A stretch of DNA of 64,000 nt from Todiramphus chloris collaris (lineage: Eukaryota; Chordata; Aves; Coraciiformes; Alcedinidae), in contig JANVCC010010406.1 in assembly GCA_025345505.1 (NCBI GenBank), forward strand, positions 18,119,825-18,183,824. Direction: 5' to 3'. A program made the translations under genes and the position numbers. This document shows, one piece after another, positions 1-12,006 of this stretch. The notes under the pieces are model-generated. The model was not told the DNA's origin, searched no databases, and saw only the letters and a program-made list of their open reading frames with translations. Position 1 is the first letter of the stretch. Each line of letters begins with the position of its first letter.

Positions 1-67
1 GGGAAGTTCCTCTGGGGGTAAATTTTTTTTTGATACTGTACGGTCGTGTACTGTACCCCGAGGCACT

Positions 68-88
68 CCCCCCCCCCCCCCCCCCCCC
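68..88. repeat. C21 homopolymer
   Basis: Twenty-one uninterrupted C residues, next to a short segment (about 36-66) that contains CpG and the repeated word tgta/gtac. On the minus strand this is G21, which can form a G-quadruplex; on the plus strand it can form an i-motif. The length is likely to be polymorphic or imprecisely sequenced. Confidence 0.95.
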
Positions 89-171
89 AGTCTGTTGATT
101 GTGAATAAAAAAAAGCAAACTTTTCTAGCTTCCAGAGTCTTCAGGAACTGAATCCAAGCTTCTGCTTAAAC

Positions 172-460
172 AAGACAGAGGCAGGCTCTTTCCAGTGGTG
201 CCCAGTGACAGGACCAGAGGCAATAGTCACAAACTGGAACACAGAAGGTTCCCTCTGAGCATCAGAAAATTACTGCGAGCGTGACCAAGCACTGGCACAG
301 GTTGTCTAGAGAGGCAACAGAGTCTTCATTCCTGGAGATGTTCAAAGGCCATCTGGACATGGTCCTGGGCAACTGGCTAGGTAACCCTGCTTGAGCAGGG
401 GGACTGGGCCTGATGACCTCCAGAGGTTGCTTCCAACCTTAACCATTCTGTGACTGTGAT
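172..460 (+). mobile_element. CR1 LINE, 5'-truncated 3' end
   Basis: This is the last ~290 bp of a CR1 retrotransposon. It resembles the CR1 block that encodes the ORF2 C-terminus (agtgacaggaccagaggcaa, corresponding to the 'DRTRG' region), followed by the conserved 3' UTR (tgatgacctccagaggttgc) and a degenerate tail ending attctgtgactgtgat. CR1 elements are normally 5'-truncated, and this one lacks everything upstream of the ORF2 C-terminus. It is considerably diverged from the other copies in the window and no reading frame survives. Confidence 0.9.
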
Positions 461-1277
461 GCTGAGCAGCCTTTTTCCTAAAGAATTTGTGGCATAGTCT
501 ACTAATCCCATCTTGTTTAACAATAGCCATTTTCTATGGTAGTTACTAACTAGCATATATTTAGATATGAAGATGAAAGTAACATGCAAATGTAAACATG
601 TAGCTATCCTGAAGCACACAACCCTCCTATAACCATGTAACAAAGCAAAGAGTTCCCAGAGTTATGCAGAAAGATGCTTATGTTTCTTCAGTTCCAGTTT
701 TGTTCCTTCATCAGAATATGCATATTAAAAGGTCAGTATTTAAGTCTCATAAATAAACCCCCAAAAGGTCCAGGTATGTAACAATCAGGTAGTAGACTGC
801 TACAAGAGGCAGGGAAGAAGAGTGACATTCAGTGCAATTTATGAAAAATGGTTCCCAGAGGGTCTTAAATTAGATGTGCAATATAATACAATTTAATATG
901 GAACATGCTTTCTGTCTGTGTTGGAGACAAGCTGATCCGTCCAAGAGAGCTTTCTAGGCTTAATTGGTCACAGCTCCTGGTAAGGACAGAATGTTACAAG
1001 TATCTATGACATTTTGCAGCTTGGAACAGAAACAAGTCACACAGCATATGCTGAGTCCTAGGAGAGCAATGATCAGAAGTCCAAACAGTGTTTAAGAAGG
1101 GCATGTTTTGTCATAGCATATTTTTTTGTTTTGTACCAAACTTAAAAAAATTAGGACTGTGTTGCAGATTTTATGAACTGTAGTCTTGTTTTATGTCATT
1201 ATTTAATTTCAATTTTCATAACATTTGGTGTTTTTCCTGTTTTTCCTTAAGCAACTCCAATCTTTGGAGACTGAGGA

Positions 1278-1345
1278 TTATATAATAATTATAATATAAT
1301 TATAATTAATAAATGATATATTACTACTAATAAAATTTATATAAT
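1278..1345. repeat. AT-rich low-complexity tract
   Basis: Nearly pure A/T, built from overlapping ATAATTATAAT and TAATAAAAT words. It is cryptically simple, not a clean microsatellite. Confidence 0.8.
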
Positions 1346-4300
1346 TTTATCTTTCATTAGGAAAAAAACATCCCAAATAGTAAGTATCTGTTTGTTCTCT
1401 CCTTCTGCACAGCCCCTCAAAAAATGTGCTCTCCTGGTGTCTTAATGGTTTCATACAATATCTCATGATTTTAAACTGGTCTCATGCCTTTTAAAGAGAG
1501 GGCTAAGCAATTTTTCTGCTGTTATGGAAAAGGCAGATCTGAGGCATAGCAGGCAGTGAATGAAGCTCTTCAGGGTTAAAAGAGGCAAAATGTACTTTTC
1601 TTTACTATTCAAAATCTTAGTTTCTTTTCACAGAAGGGGGTGGCTTTCTAAGGACTAGTGAAAAAAGAATCGTCTCAGGAAAGGTCTCTGTTTGGAGCCA
1701 GTAGTCTTCACCAGTGGTTCAACACTCCTTGTGAGATAAAGCTTTGATTCCTTATCCTTCAGGTGGTACTTTTAACAAGCAGGATCAATAAGAAAATCTG
1801 CTTTCCTTAAACAAATGGCAGAGACCCAAGGAATACCCATCCTTCCTCCACAGGAGCTAAGCATATCCATACTGTTTTCTGCAGATCCAGAAGAGGGAGC
1901 TCTTTCTATCCAGCAAAAATACTCAGTTAAATATTAAGTTGTTTAAGGTTTTGGGAAAAAAACCCAGCCTGACCAGACATAGTAAGCCAAAATTACATGA
2001 AACAAGTTATTAATTCTTAACAGATAAATCACTTGGAATGGTTTTCATAGAGTGTGACTAAGTAAGTGTAAGCACATTTGTGTAATCTAGTAGTACAAAA
2101 AAAAAAAACAACCCTCATGCTCTCTGTTTGACAGTAATGTCATTATGAAGTCTAAAATCTGGATCAGTTCAGTCATTTAAATTATTGTAAAAGTGTATGT
2201 CATAACAGGCATGTCAGTTGCCTCTTTCTGCTTCAACTTGTTTTTTGTATAGGCCAATAACATCTCAGAAAGACTATGAAACTGTATTGCTTAATACTTA
2301 TGAAGGCTTTAAAGACTTCCAACCAGTTGTCATTGTTGAGCCTGCTGTTAGGTATTTGAGTTAAAGCCACATTTAGGACAGTGTTATACATGCTGGAGTT
2401 AAAATTACACATCTGTTGTGGGTCATCTTGTGTTCTTCCACATCTTTCAACCGATTTGCAAAACATTTTTCTACTAGCCGTGATTATTTTACTTTGTTGT
2501 CTGGATTGTACAGATATGAAAATAAAGAGTTACAGTTAGATGTCTTGCTGAGGACTGGGAGAGAACATAGAACAGAATTCAGATTTCTTGGTACTCATTG
2601 CTTTGCTTTTGTCGCAAAGTACCAGAGCACTGAATGCACTGTAGATTGAGGACACTGTCAGTGAACTGCAAAATGAAGGAAGGTAAGGTGATGTTTGATA
2701 AATATTTCATGGTACTGGTCATTGCAAAAGAAGAGATTAATTGTGTCAGGGTTACTTTAACCTTTTCATGTTATATTAATTTGAGACAACTCATGTAATA
2801 ATTTCTGTGGTAATTACTTGATTGCATAAATTTTGAGATCCTGTAGCAGTCATTGCTACTAATGTATCCTAAAAGGAGTTTTTAAATTATGCTTAGGAGG
2901 ATATCTGATTTTAAAGTGACACTGATGTATTCTTTATAGAATTTGATACCTAGGTTTCATAGACAATGTCCTATGTCTTCTGAGGAACAGATTTGCCAAC
3001 TTGTACAAATGGAATTCTCACAGTACTTTTGAGAGACATTTTAAAGGTGGAAAACCTAATTATACATAGATTGAATGACATACCTACTGTGGTCAGCTGA
3101 TGCAAGCCTATGGCAAATTTCTCCTTTTCATCTTACAGGCAAGTGGGTATCAACCATGATGTTATAGCACAACTGAGCTAGATTCATATTACTGTTCCCT
3201 GTCACCATCCTTCAAAATCAGAATTTTTTACATCTCACTCATGATTAGTCTTTCCTACCATGGAAGCATTAAGGAAGCCTGTCATCCTGAAAGCCACCTT
3301 AGAGGGCAAATAAATGACTGGTTATGCTGGTAGATGTGAACTGGTTATAACCTCTGGTGACTGTAGCAGTGATTAACAGATGAGAGGTTGCAGCAATAAA
3401 CCTTGTTCAATTACAAGCAGAACAACATGTGAAACCACAATCACTTTACAGCTCCAAGCATTATAAAATCTCTTCTTCTCTTTTGTACATCAAAAAAGGA
3501 AAGATATTGAGGCACATGGTAAGGAAAGACTTGGTCAACTCCATTCCTGCTTACAGAGTAAACACTGTCACTTTTACTTTGGCCTTTTATTTTGATGTAG
3601 TTTTGCCAAAAAAATTACCTATTAAGAGCAGATAGATTCTCAGTGAAACAAATTAGACCATATCAAGGAATGATATTCAAAATTTAGACAAAACTGGTGA
3701 AGTCGCTATTTACAATTGTCATTTTATACAGTCATTTAATAACCACTGAATACATTTTAATAATGTGAGTCAATCTCCAGGATCAGATGGTGTTAACCAA
3801 TGCCCTTAATTCAGTTCTGTGGTTTAGATTATTATATTATCCAGCTCCTGGAATGATTTTTAACTTTATAATTGCTTGAATTTATTTTATTTTATTTTTT
3901 ATTATTTCACAGATACCAACTAACTGGTTGTTCAAACATTTTAAAAAGCTGGTATTCTCTAGAAGCATTTATTCAGGGTAAGGAAACTTCTTTCAGGACA
4001 ATCAAATGCAGAGTGAGGGGTCACAGATTAGATTTCTCCAGGAAGCCAGAAATTTGACTTTATTGCACTTGTTCTCTATGAACTCCTGCCAGGTAAATCT
4101 TAATTACCATGCAAATGTAAGCCAGATAATTTTTATACTCTGCAATTTTGCAGTGTAAGAAAATATCATGTATACAGGATCTTAAACACTTTTAGATATA
4201 TTTAGTATATTAAATAAGATAATTCGGGAATTGTTAACAATATATGTGTGGAGTTTGGGTGGTTTGTTGTTGTTTTTTCTTACTTGTTTGTTTTACATTC

Positions 4301-5760
4301 AGTATATACAATAAAAGACCTTGTCATGGAGTGTGGTGTCTTTCTAACTTTAGACTGAAAGCACTAGAAAGTTCTTCCAACTCCAGGGCTTAAATGGTCT
4401 CTACTAACAGCGGCTCTCATTTTGTCATCCCCGGAGCAGCACTTTTCTAACCCCGAACAGCACATTCAGGAGCTAATTAGTACCACAAAATCTGAATATA
4501 ATCATCTGATCTGCCTTATTTTAACACTCATGAAGTGACATTAGAATAAGTTTTAAAGTTTACTGTTTTTTTACTAAGAATAGAAAATGCATTTATGTAC
4601 GGCTTATAGCACAGGTTGTTGAGCTGGTGCTTAGGGAGCTCTCAGTGCAGCGAATGTAAGGATCACAGTTGAATTGATAAAAGCTATCCCCAGAGATATA
4701 ATATAGTACATAAAATAAGAAAACAAAAATTACAATATCCTCTCATTGCAATCCAAAAAGCCTCACAGGGCAGGGCAAGCACTAGCATGTGTGTAGTCAA
4801 CAACTGCCCATTGCCAGTGGGATGGGGAATGAATTTGAGCTCTCGTTGGCTCACTGGTACACTCTGTTATCTTATTGACCATAATGACCAAAACTGACCA
4901 TAAAACACTACTGTGTTTTACCAGCCTAATGCTTGCATTTGTGTTGTCAGCATCATACAGAATGAACTTCTAATGAATTTATAATATACCATCCACTATG
5001 CTTGTGAGAGTGTTTTCAGCACTAAAACATTTTAAAGTCTGAAGGAGACATTGAAACCACAAGAGTAGAAAAACTTTCTGACAGCTAAACAACAAAAAGA
5101 GTAGTCCTGCAAAGATGATGTACATGCGCTTGACATGAGATATTCTGAGGAACAGCAGTTCTGGTGGTACCAACATCACCTTTCTCTGAAAAAAAAACAT
5201 TATTAATGGGACTGAACATCCCTAAAAAGGCTAGCCTAAAAGCACCTTTACAGAAGGTGAAGCATGCTTTCAAGTTTTAGTAAAATTATGCAAAGATTTG
5301 ATCAATTTGCACAACAGTCCACATAACTGAACTGTGTATGGACCATCTTATCTTTTACTAGTCTCTTATTAATTGTGTTGTGATATGATTTTACACTGGA
5401 AAGCAGTGTCTACAGGCAGAAGTTGAAAGACAAAAAGGTACCCATGTGAATTCCCTTATATAACAGTTTTGTTCTCCTGTGTGTGGCATTGGTAGCATGT
5501 TTCCTGCAACAGCAATGAGCACAGTCTGATAGATTAAGACACAAGGTGAGCTGTAGCCACAAGATTTGTGAACACTTACTCCAGCCATAGGTTCTATGAC
5601 CTGCTGCTGGTAGGCAAATGTGGCTTTAGTGTAAATATCCATCAGGGCAGCAAAGCAGCCTCAGCAGAGAGCAGTGCTGCTTCTCATCCACATGTCTCTG
5701 GTGTTTGCTAGGCATGGGATGGTAGCAGTATATTGCTAGAAGGATTAAGCTATGCTAATA

Positions 5761-5820
5761 ATGACTACTCATGGAGGAATTAGACACTAGACAACTATTC
5801 ATGGAGGAATTAGACAACTA
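5761..5820. repeat. Imperfect 30-bp tandem duplication
   Basis: The words tcatggaggaattagaca begin at 5769 and again 30 bp later. The pair is bracketed by near-inverted words (aatgactact at 5760 and actagtcatt near 5818), so the block could fold into a hairpin. It is probably a local replication-slippage duplication. Confidence 0.85.
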
Positions 5821-7800
5821 GTCATTAAGATGAAGATTTCAGAAAACTTATGACATGTTTCAAAATAAAGCAGCACTGGAGCTTGGGATGCACATTATAG
5901 AAAGAGGAAGGATTCATGGTTGCTGGTTAATGCTAAAGGGGACAATTCTGCCTAGGTCAAGGTGAAGAAAACAAGCTGTTTGACTGCAGAAGTGCAACTG
6001 AAAGGTCATTTAATTACTTGTTACATAATTGAAAGATACCTTCATATTGGAACAATAAGTCAGAGAGATCTGTTTATTCCCAACAACAAAACCTAAAAAT
6101 ATTATAAAACGTGTGTGTCATGTGTACCTTGTTTTGTGAAAGCTGCGTTTCTTGGAGCCTAATGCATTCTCAATTAAGTTTTCTTTTTATCATCAATCTG
6201 TTTAAAAAATGGTTTTGAAATCCCTTTCCTAATTTGAAAGATTCTTAAACATAAACCATGATTGGATACTGTTTGGTTATGTGTTTGGAATGACCTGATG
6301 AGTACTCCATTATTACAGCTGCTCTGAATACTTTTGTCAGTCCTGTACATATGCCATTAAGCAGCCATTGCGTGAGAGAGGAGTGTGAACATTTCCTTTG
6401 CATTTTTGCCTCATGGTTATTCTTTTCATAGGACAAGCTGTAAATCAAGTTAAATGTAGCTCCTATAGAATTTTTCCACCATTGCCCTAGTTATTTGATT
6501 GAAGAGTTTCTTATGAAGAGATGCAGTACCATAGTATCTGGACAGACAAACAATCTATATTTGCTTGGCTTCTCTGCACTGTAACACCCAAAAGTCTAAG
6601 GATTTTGCAAGCGGGACTTTGCTGTTCATTTAAACAGATGGCCTTGGCTGTAGCTATCCATACATCTACCTCAAATCTAAGTATAAAAGGTAGGATTTCA
6701 AACCATGAGTCTTCAAACAACGGTCTGTTCTGTTCTGACATGCTCATTACAGAGGGATGTAGCACCTCTAAACTGCCTTGGAGCTAGAACAACTTTCAAA
6801 AATAAAAAGTAAAACAAATACTGATCATGAATTAAGACAAGTTTTGTCATATGTGTGCCAGGCAGACTGAAACACAGCTGGATGGGAGAGGTGGTGGCTT
6901 TCAGTCACTGTCACTGTTCCCTTCTGGTTTCTTCTCAGCATTATGTGAGGCAGATTTCTGCACCAGAAGAGTTCCAACTGAACAGAGTCATAGTATGCTT
7001 TACAGATTTCCTCAGGCTCACATATGTTTAATTTGTCAGCTAGATTTACTTAAAGGCAGGTTTATTATCCAGTGTATTCTTTAGACACTCTGAAAATTCA
7101 TGTATAATTAAAAAACATTCATTAGCTATTACATTAAGCCAGTACTAACATGAGATATTAATTTTAAAAGTTAAATTTAAATTGTGAGGTGTCCATTTTC
7201 AACCTCAAGTTTTGTGGAAAAATTAAAAAAACCCACAAAACTCTATTGAAAAAACACTAAAACACGTCAAAACCAAATATTTTTACTGTCTAACATTACA
7301 TTGCTTACATATCCTAAGCATTCTGCAGGCTGCATTGAATTCTCATGTAACCTGAACAGACACATAACTCAGACAACTTAAAAATAAGTATAAGAGGCTC
7401 AATTTCTACATTCTACCCAGTCACAAAGATAATACTATGTTGAATTCAGTTTAACCACAAGGATTTTTCAAGTTCTTTTAATGGTACCGTGTCATCAGGT
7501 TGATTGCAATGGAACGTAGTTTATCAGAATTCTCTTTGAAATGCATGAACTTTATGGAGGTTCACTTCTTTTTTTCAGAAAAGGGCACAGCACTTGGCAG
7601 ATGAGTTAGTTCTTTTGTGACCTTAACATATCCTATTAATATAAACTCTTACTCTGGGACCGGTTTGCTAGATGTTATGCCATCATTCAAGAGGGAGATT
7701 GCCCATCACATGTATTCATGGGTATCCTTTGTATTGATACAATTACACAGGAACACAAGTTTAACCCAGTGAAAATCTAAGACATAGACAAAGGAATAAA

Positions 7801-7828
7801 GGCAGTAACATAAAGGCAGTAACATAAA
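7801..7828. repeat. Two exact 14-bp tandem units
   Basis: The unit ggcagtaacataaa occurs twice head to tail with no mismatch. The perfect match suggests a recent slippage duplication. Confidence 0.9.
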
Positions 7829-8166
7829 GGGAAGACAGGTGACAGGATGACCCGATTTTACTGGCAATAGCAATCTGAACTGTAGCACTAACTGCAATAC
7901 CAAAAATTGTGCTACAAATGGCCGCTTAGATGTCTTGGGGCAGAGATCTGCTGTACCACTGTGAGTTAGGATGCTTACACACTTGACAGGTCTTGCTATC
8001 CCCAAGTAGCCACATGTTGAACACAAAAAAGATGACAAGTCTTAAGTTCAAATCCACTTGTTACTGAGTCTTGCCTTATTCTGGAACCCTCTATCCTTGG
8101 CATTTCTGTTGTCTACTGTAATGTAAGGCAACCTTACCACCTCTGAGCATAGCTAAGTTTCTTCTC

Positions 8167-8803
8167 ATGGCCAGGAAGGTCAGTGGCATCCTGGGGTGTA
8201 TTAGAAGGGGTGTGGTTAGTAGGTCGAGAGAAGTTCTCCTCCCCCTCTACTCTGCCCTGGTGAGGCTGCACCTGGAATATTGTGTTCAGTTCTGGGCCCC
8301 TCAGTTCAAGGACAGGGAACTGCTTGAGAGAGTCCAGCACAGAGCCACAAAGAGGATGAAGGGAGTGGAGCATCTCCCTTATGAGGAAAGGCTGAGGGAG
8401 CTGGGTCTCTTTAGCTTGGAGGAGACTGAGGGATGACCTCATTAATGTTTATTAATATATAAAGGGCGAGTGTCAGGAGGATGGAGCCAGGCTTTTCTCT
8501 GTTATGTCCAATGACAGGACAAGGGGCAACTGGTGCAAGCTGGAGCATAAGAGGTTCCACAGAAACACAACGAAAAACTTTTTCTCTGTGAGGGTGTTGG
8601 AGCAGTGGAACAGGCTGCCCAGAGGGGCTGTGGGGTCTCCTTCTCTGGAGACATTTAAAACCCACCTGGAGACGTTCCTATGTGACCTGCTCTAGGTGTT
8701 TCTGCTCTGGCAGGGGGTTTGGACTAGATGATCTTTTGAGGTCCCTTCCAACCCTTAATGTTCTTCAATTCTGTGACTCTGTGATTCTGTGATTCTGTGA
8801 TTG
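8167..8803 (+). mobile_element. CR1 LINE 3' fragment with octamer tail
   Basis: About 640 bp of the CR1 3' end. The 5' part encodes the RT thumb/C-terminal region: conserved residues corresponding to [18 protein letters not shown] lie at about 8250-8305, then [13 protein letters not shown] and [14 protein letters not shown]. After a frame break at about 8430, the terminal DRTRG...[11 protein letters not shown] block follows at 8510-8640. The 3' UTR ends in several ATTCTGTG units (8768-8803), the CR1 hallmark tail in place of poly-A. The element is 5'-truncated. It is better preserved than the copy at 172-460 and therefore probably younger. Confidence 0.95.
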
Positions 8804-10291
8804 ATTCTGCTTCTGCTACCAGGTTAGGCCCAACCACTGCGTCTGGGATTATTTTAAGTGGGTGAAATACTGTAAACAGAGTGTGCCAGGATTATTTCAA
8901 GGAGACTTACTTGCATTCAGTACCACTAGGCCAAGATTCCTAATTTCCAAATTAATCAAGCTCTTACCTAAATTTTAGCCACCACAGTCAATTAAAGAAA
9001 CATAACTAACATTCTGTCAAATCAAAGAATCTCCAGAGTCTCATGTTTTGTATTCAGACATGCCAACACAGTCAGTTTAATGTGAGAAGTTTTTCCCTTG
9101 GTGCCAACAGCAACTAGTCAGGTTTAACAATTAAAAGTGCACAAGCTTAATCAGAGGCACAGACGTACTTATTAATGTTGCAAACATGCTTTTGAGTTTA
9201 AAATGTTTTAAATATCACTTTCTTTCTTGCATGACACACAGTATCATAAAATCAGTAGCTTTGCATTGGGTTCTCTGACAGTAATCTGGTTTTGTTTCCA
9301 CAGAAGAGAAGTATGAAGGATGGAAGTGACAGAGGAAGTTTACTGGGCTGCTAGCAGGCCTTAAATATGAAGTGGATAGGCATTTAATCAACATGAGACT
9401 GTGCATTGAGTATTTCAGATGTAAAAGTCTTTCATTTAGCATCTAGAATCTTACAAAGCAATTCAAATAAAGCAGTACATACTTGTTTAGGTGCAGAAAT
9501 GTGGCCTTGTGCACTATCAAATAACATAGACCTTTGGATGAAATCCAAGGCACTGCAAACACTGAGACAAGATACAGAAAGGGGATTAATCTGCAGCAAA
9601 ACAGTGAATATTCTTATCATTATGACAGTACATATAACCAACAACATTGGGTGGAGTTATTTAAAAAAGGAAAGGAAAAATAGCATAGTCTAAATAGAGT
9701 GGCAAATGGACAACTATTTTTTTTTATTTGTGGTTAGTAAAAGAAAAATTAGCCAACTTCTTTTTTTCGTAACCACAGGGAGTTTGCCTGAAACAATGTC
9801 ATCTATAGTCATTCACCTTGGCAAAAAGAGAAGTTAGAAAATTCCATGCAGTCTTGTTAATCTAGACATTTAAACATTCATACCTGTAACTTGGCACCTC
9901 TAACTCACAGCAAAAATACAACACATGCATGCACTGGGCAAGACCCATGTTACAAAGTCTTTGTCAATTCTGAAAACAGGAGCTGACACGTAAAGTTGTT
10001 CTAAACATTTTTGTACCAAATAAGATGCTCAACCTCAAGCTATTGCTTACTTCTCCAGCTCACACAGACTTTGAGGCTTTGTGGATGTTGACAGGGTAGG
10101 TTGTCAAGCTTTCAGTATCCCGTATCTTGTCACTCATGGAATCCCTCTGCTCAACTGCCTTTGATGTTAAGCACAGCTATATAGAAATGTTTTAAAAAAA
10201 AAAGTAAATTGAAAGGATAGACATTTTATTTTGTTTAACAGATCTGGGCTGTTTGTGGGGTTGTTTTTTTTTTTTTTTGTTTGTTTTCCTG
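8804..10291. other. Unique AT-rich DNA, nothing recognised
   Basis: No gene, RNA or interspersed repeat was recognised. A T15 run (10264-10278) ends 13 bp before the next CR1 copy. Short open frames on both strands overlap each other and look like chance. Confidence 0.65.
10264..10278. repeat. T15 homopolymer
   Basis: Fifteen T residues followed by gtttgtttt, directly adjacent to the 3' end of the minus-strand CR1 that starts at about 10292. Confidence 0.9.
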
Positions 10292-11095
10292 AGAATCAGA
10301 ACCACTGAGGCTGGCCAGCACCTCTGGAAGTCTCTAGTCCAACCTTGGCTTGAACAGGATCAGCCACAGCTGGTTGCCCAGGATCGTGTCCAGTCAGGTT
10401 TGAATATCTCCAGGGCTTCTCAACCTCTCTGGGCAACCTGGTCTGGTGTGGGACCACTCCCACATTAAATAAATTTTTCTTAGATTTCAAAGGAACTTCC
10501 TTTATTTCAGTTTGTGCCCATTACCCTCTCTGCAGTCACTGCATACAACAGAAAGGAGCCTGGTTCCATCTGCTTTACCCTCCCATCAGGTATTTATGCA
10601 TATTTATATGATCTCCCTGACGCCTGCTCTTCTTGAACCTAAAAAGTCACAGATCTTTCACCCTCTCCAAGCCATTCATCATCTTAGTGGCTCTTCAGTG
10701 GACTCACTCTAGTATGTCCTTGTCTCATACTGGGGAGCTCAGCACTGAACACACCATCCAGATGTGTCCCAATGGTGTTGAGAAAGGATCGCCTCCCTTG
10801 AACCTGCTGCAATGCTCTGCCTAATGCAGCCAAGGAGGCTGTTGGCCTTCTTCGCCACAAGGGCACATTTCTGACTCATAGTCAACACAATGTCCACCAG
10901 AACTCCCAGAGCTTTCTCTGACAAGCTGCTTTCCCATTGGTTACACAACATGTGCTGGTGCATGGGGTTGTTCCTCCCCAAGTGCAGGATTTGTCGCTTC
11001 CACTTCTTGAGCTTCATGATGTTCCTGTCAGCTCATTTCTCCAGCCTGACAAGGCCCCTCTGAATGGCAGCATAACCACCTGGTGTACCCACCAA
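10292..11095 (-). mobile_element. CR1 LINE 3' fragment, old, antisense
   Basis: An inverted CR1 3' end of about 800 bp. Read on the minus strand, it carries the RT C-terminal words for MSQKCALVAKKANSLLGCIR (about 10830-10900) and the upstream LHLGRNNPMHQ region, then the C-terminal domain and 3' UTR, with the diverged tail at 10292. Relative to the copy at 8167 there are many substitutions and small indels, and no long frame survives. The 5' truncation is at about 11095, where the CR1 similarity fades; this edge is uncertain by tens of bases. Confidence 0.88.
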
Positions 11096-11387
11096 TTTCT
11101 TCCACTTTTTAAACAAATTAACAACATTGTGAAGATACTTGTTATCATCAATCTTTTCTTGTTATCTCTATCAAACACAGAATTAAAAAGTGAGACTAAA
11201 TGGTGGATCTGAGATCTTTAATAAAGACAATTATTAGAATAACTCTACTATGAACACTTGCGTTTTGAAACATTAACTCTCAAGACTCCACAGAAATCCG
11301 TCTTTGATGACTGAGTGCTACCAACATCTAATATTTTACTAGAAATCTTATTTTTCTGTGATGTCTGTTCAAAACCTGTCAGAGCTT

Positions 11388-11459
11388 GCTGTGACAGTGC
11401 AGTGGTTGGCACTATGTGCTGTGGCTATGGCAACCTTGGTTCAAATCTGACTTACAGCA
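11388..11459 (+). pseudogene. tRNA-His (GTG) pseudogene
   Basis: Exactly 72 nt long, like the intact tRNA-His gene 526 bp downstream, and alignable to it without gaps. The acceptor stem still pairs (gctgtga with ttacagc, one G-U). The anticodon GTG (11421-11423) and an intact B box (ggttcaaatct) remain. The anticodon stem has decayed to an end mismatch plus several G-U pairs, and the D arm has changed (cagtgcagtgg). The 3' flank, with its TTTTT and a later ACTTTTC word, resembles the flank of the intact gene. This suggests a local duplication of the whole gene followed by decay. It could still be transcribed by Pol III, but a functional histidine acceptor is unlikely. Confidence 0.8.
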
Positions 11460-11763
11460 AGGGGGGAACATGTGTTTTTATGCTTACTTTTCAACAGCTT
11501 TTAAAATAATTATGTAACTTTGAATGTCCTTTCACCAGATTTTCCTCCGTCACTAGGCACAGCATTGAAAACAGAAAGACGATCTGTGGACAAAAATTAT
11601 TGTATGTTTGAAGATAGATGTTGACCAAACAGACAACAACAAAAGATTTCCACACTAGACTGCAACTGCCAAAAGGAGCGGGAATATTTCTCCACCACCA
11701 TAATATTTGTGCCTGTCTTCTGCACATAACTTGTCAGTCAGCAGCCTCATTTTTGTTTGGGGA

Positions 11764-11803
11764 ATGCCAGGGCATGCTACAAGAATAGTGGTCACCCTGG
11801 CAT
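11764..11803. repeat. Perfect 9-bp inverted repeat upstream of tRNA-His
   Basis: atgccaggg (11764-11772) and its exact reverse complement ccctggcat (11795-11803) are separated by 22 bp. The function is unknown. It lies about 110 bp upstream of the tRNA gene and 30 bp upstream of the CTCF-like site. Confidence 0.7.
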
Positions 11804-11833
11804 GAAGGTCAGCCGTGGGACATTATAGCCAGT

Positions 11834-11849
11834 CCACACTAGGGGGCAA
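11834..11849 (+). promoter_or_regulatory. CTCF-like motif
   Basis: The word ccacactagggggcaa contains CACTAGGGGGCA, a close match to the vertebrate CTCF core (CCASYAGRKGGCRS). It lies about 65 bp upstream of the intact tRNA-His gene. tRNA genes and CTCF sites both act as chromatin boundaries in vertebrates, so the pairing is plausible. Occupancy cannot be known from sequence alone. Confidence 0.5.
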
Positions 11850-11913
11850 TGCTTACACAGCTCTGCTAGAGGGGACAGAAAATACAAGACAGTGGACACA
11901 TCCTTTGTAGCCT

Positions 11914-11985
11914 GCCGTGATCGTATAGTGGTTAGTACTCTGCGTTGTGGCCGCAGCAACCTCGGTTCAAATCCGAGTCACGGCA
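11914..11985 (+). tRNA. tRNA-His (anticodon GTG)
   Basis: An intact 72-nt cytosolic tRNA-His gene. It decodes CAC/CAU codons after G-1 addition by Thg1 and CCA addition. The acceptor stem gccgtga (11914-11920) pairs perfectly with tcacggc (11978-11984), and the discriminator is A (11985). The anticodon stem ctgcg/cgcag is perfect around the loop ttgtggc, with GTG at 11947-11949. The T stem ctcgg/ccgag closes the loop ttcaaat, which forms a strong internal B box (ggttcaaatcc, 11964-11974). From memory, it is nearly identical to vertebrate tRNA-His, with A instead of G at position 57, a permitted purine change. There is no intron. A TTTT terminator follows 18 bp downstream. It is the only feature in the window I regard as clearly functional. 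Two decayed relatives lie at 11388 and 18127. Confidence 0.97.
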
Positions 11986-12002
11986 CAGAGGAGAGGTAAC
12001 TG

Positions 12003-12006
12003 TTTT
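12003..12006 (+). terminator. Pol III oligo-T terminator for tRNA-His
   Basis: The first TTTT run downstream of the tRNA-His gene, 18 nt after its 3' end. This is a normal RNA polymerase III terminator and predicts a 3' trailer of about 18-21 nt, to be removed by RNase Z. Confidence 0.75.

Larger units (their letters stand above)
461..8166. other. Unique AT-rich intergenic or intronic DNA
   Basis: No coding signal, RNA gene or recognisable transposon was found over 7.7 kb. Open frames here are short (110 codons or fewer), overlap on both strands, and encode nothing recognisable. The stretch holds an extreme AT tract (about 1278-1345), a TTTTA-rich tract (3885-3908) and two small tandem duplications listed separately. 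I cannot tell intron from intergenic DNA. Confidence 0.7.

Noticed and set aside
8134..8442. 102-codon minus-strand open frame
   Set aside because: It is antisense to a plus-strand CR1 ORF2 segment and is a shadow of that coding sequence.
11388..11459. Second functional tRNA-His gene
   Set aside because: Length, anticodon and B box are kept, but the anticodon stem pairs poorly and the D arm is changed. Treated as a pseudogene.
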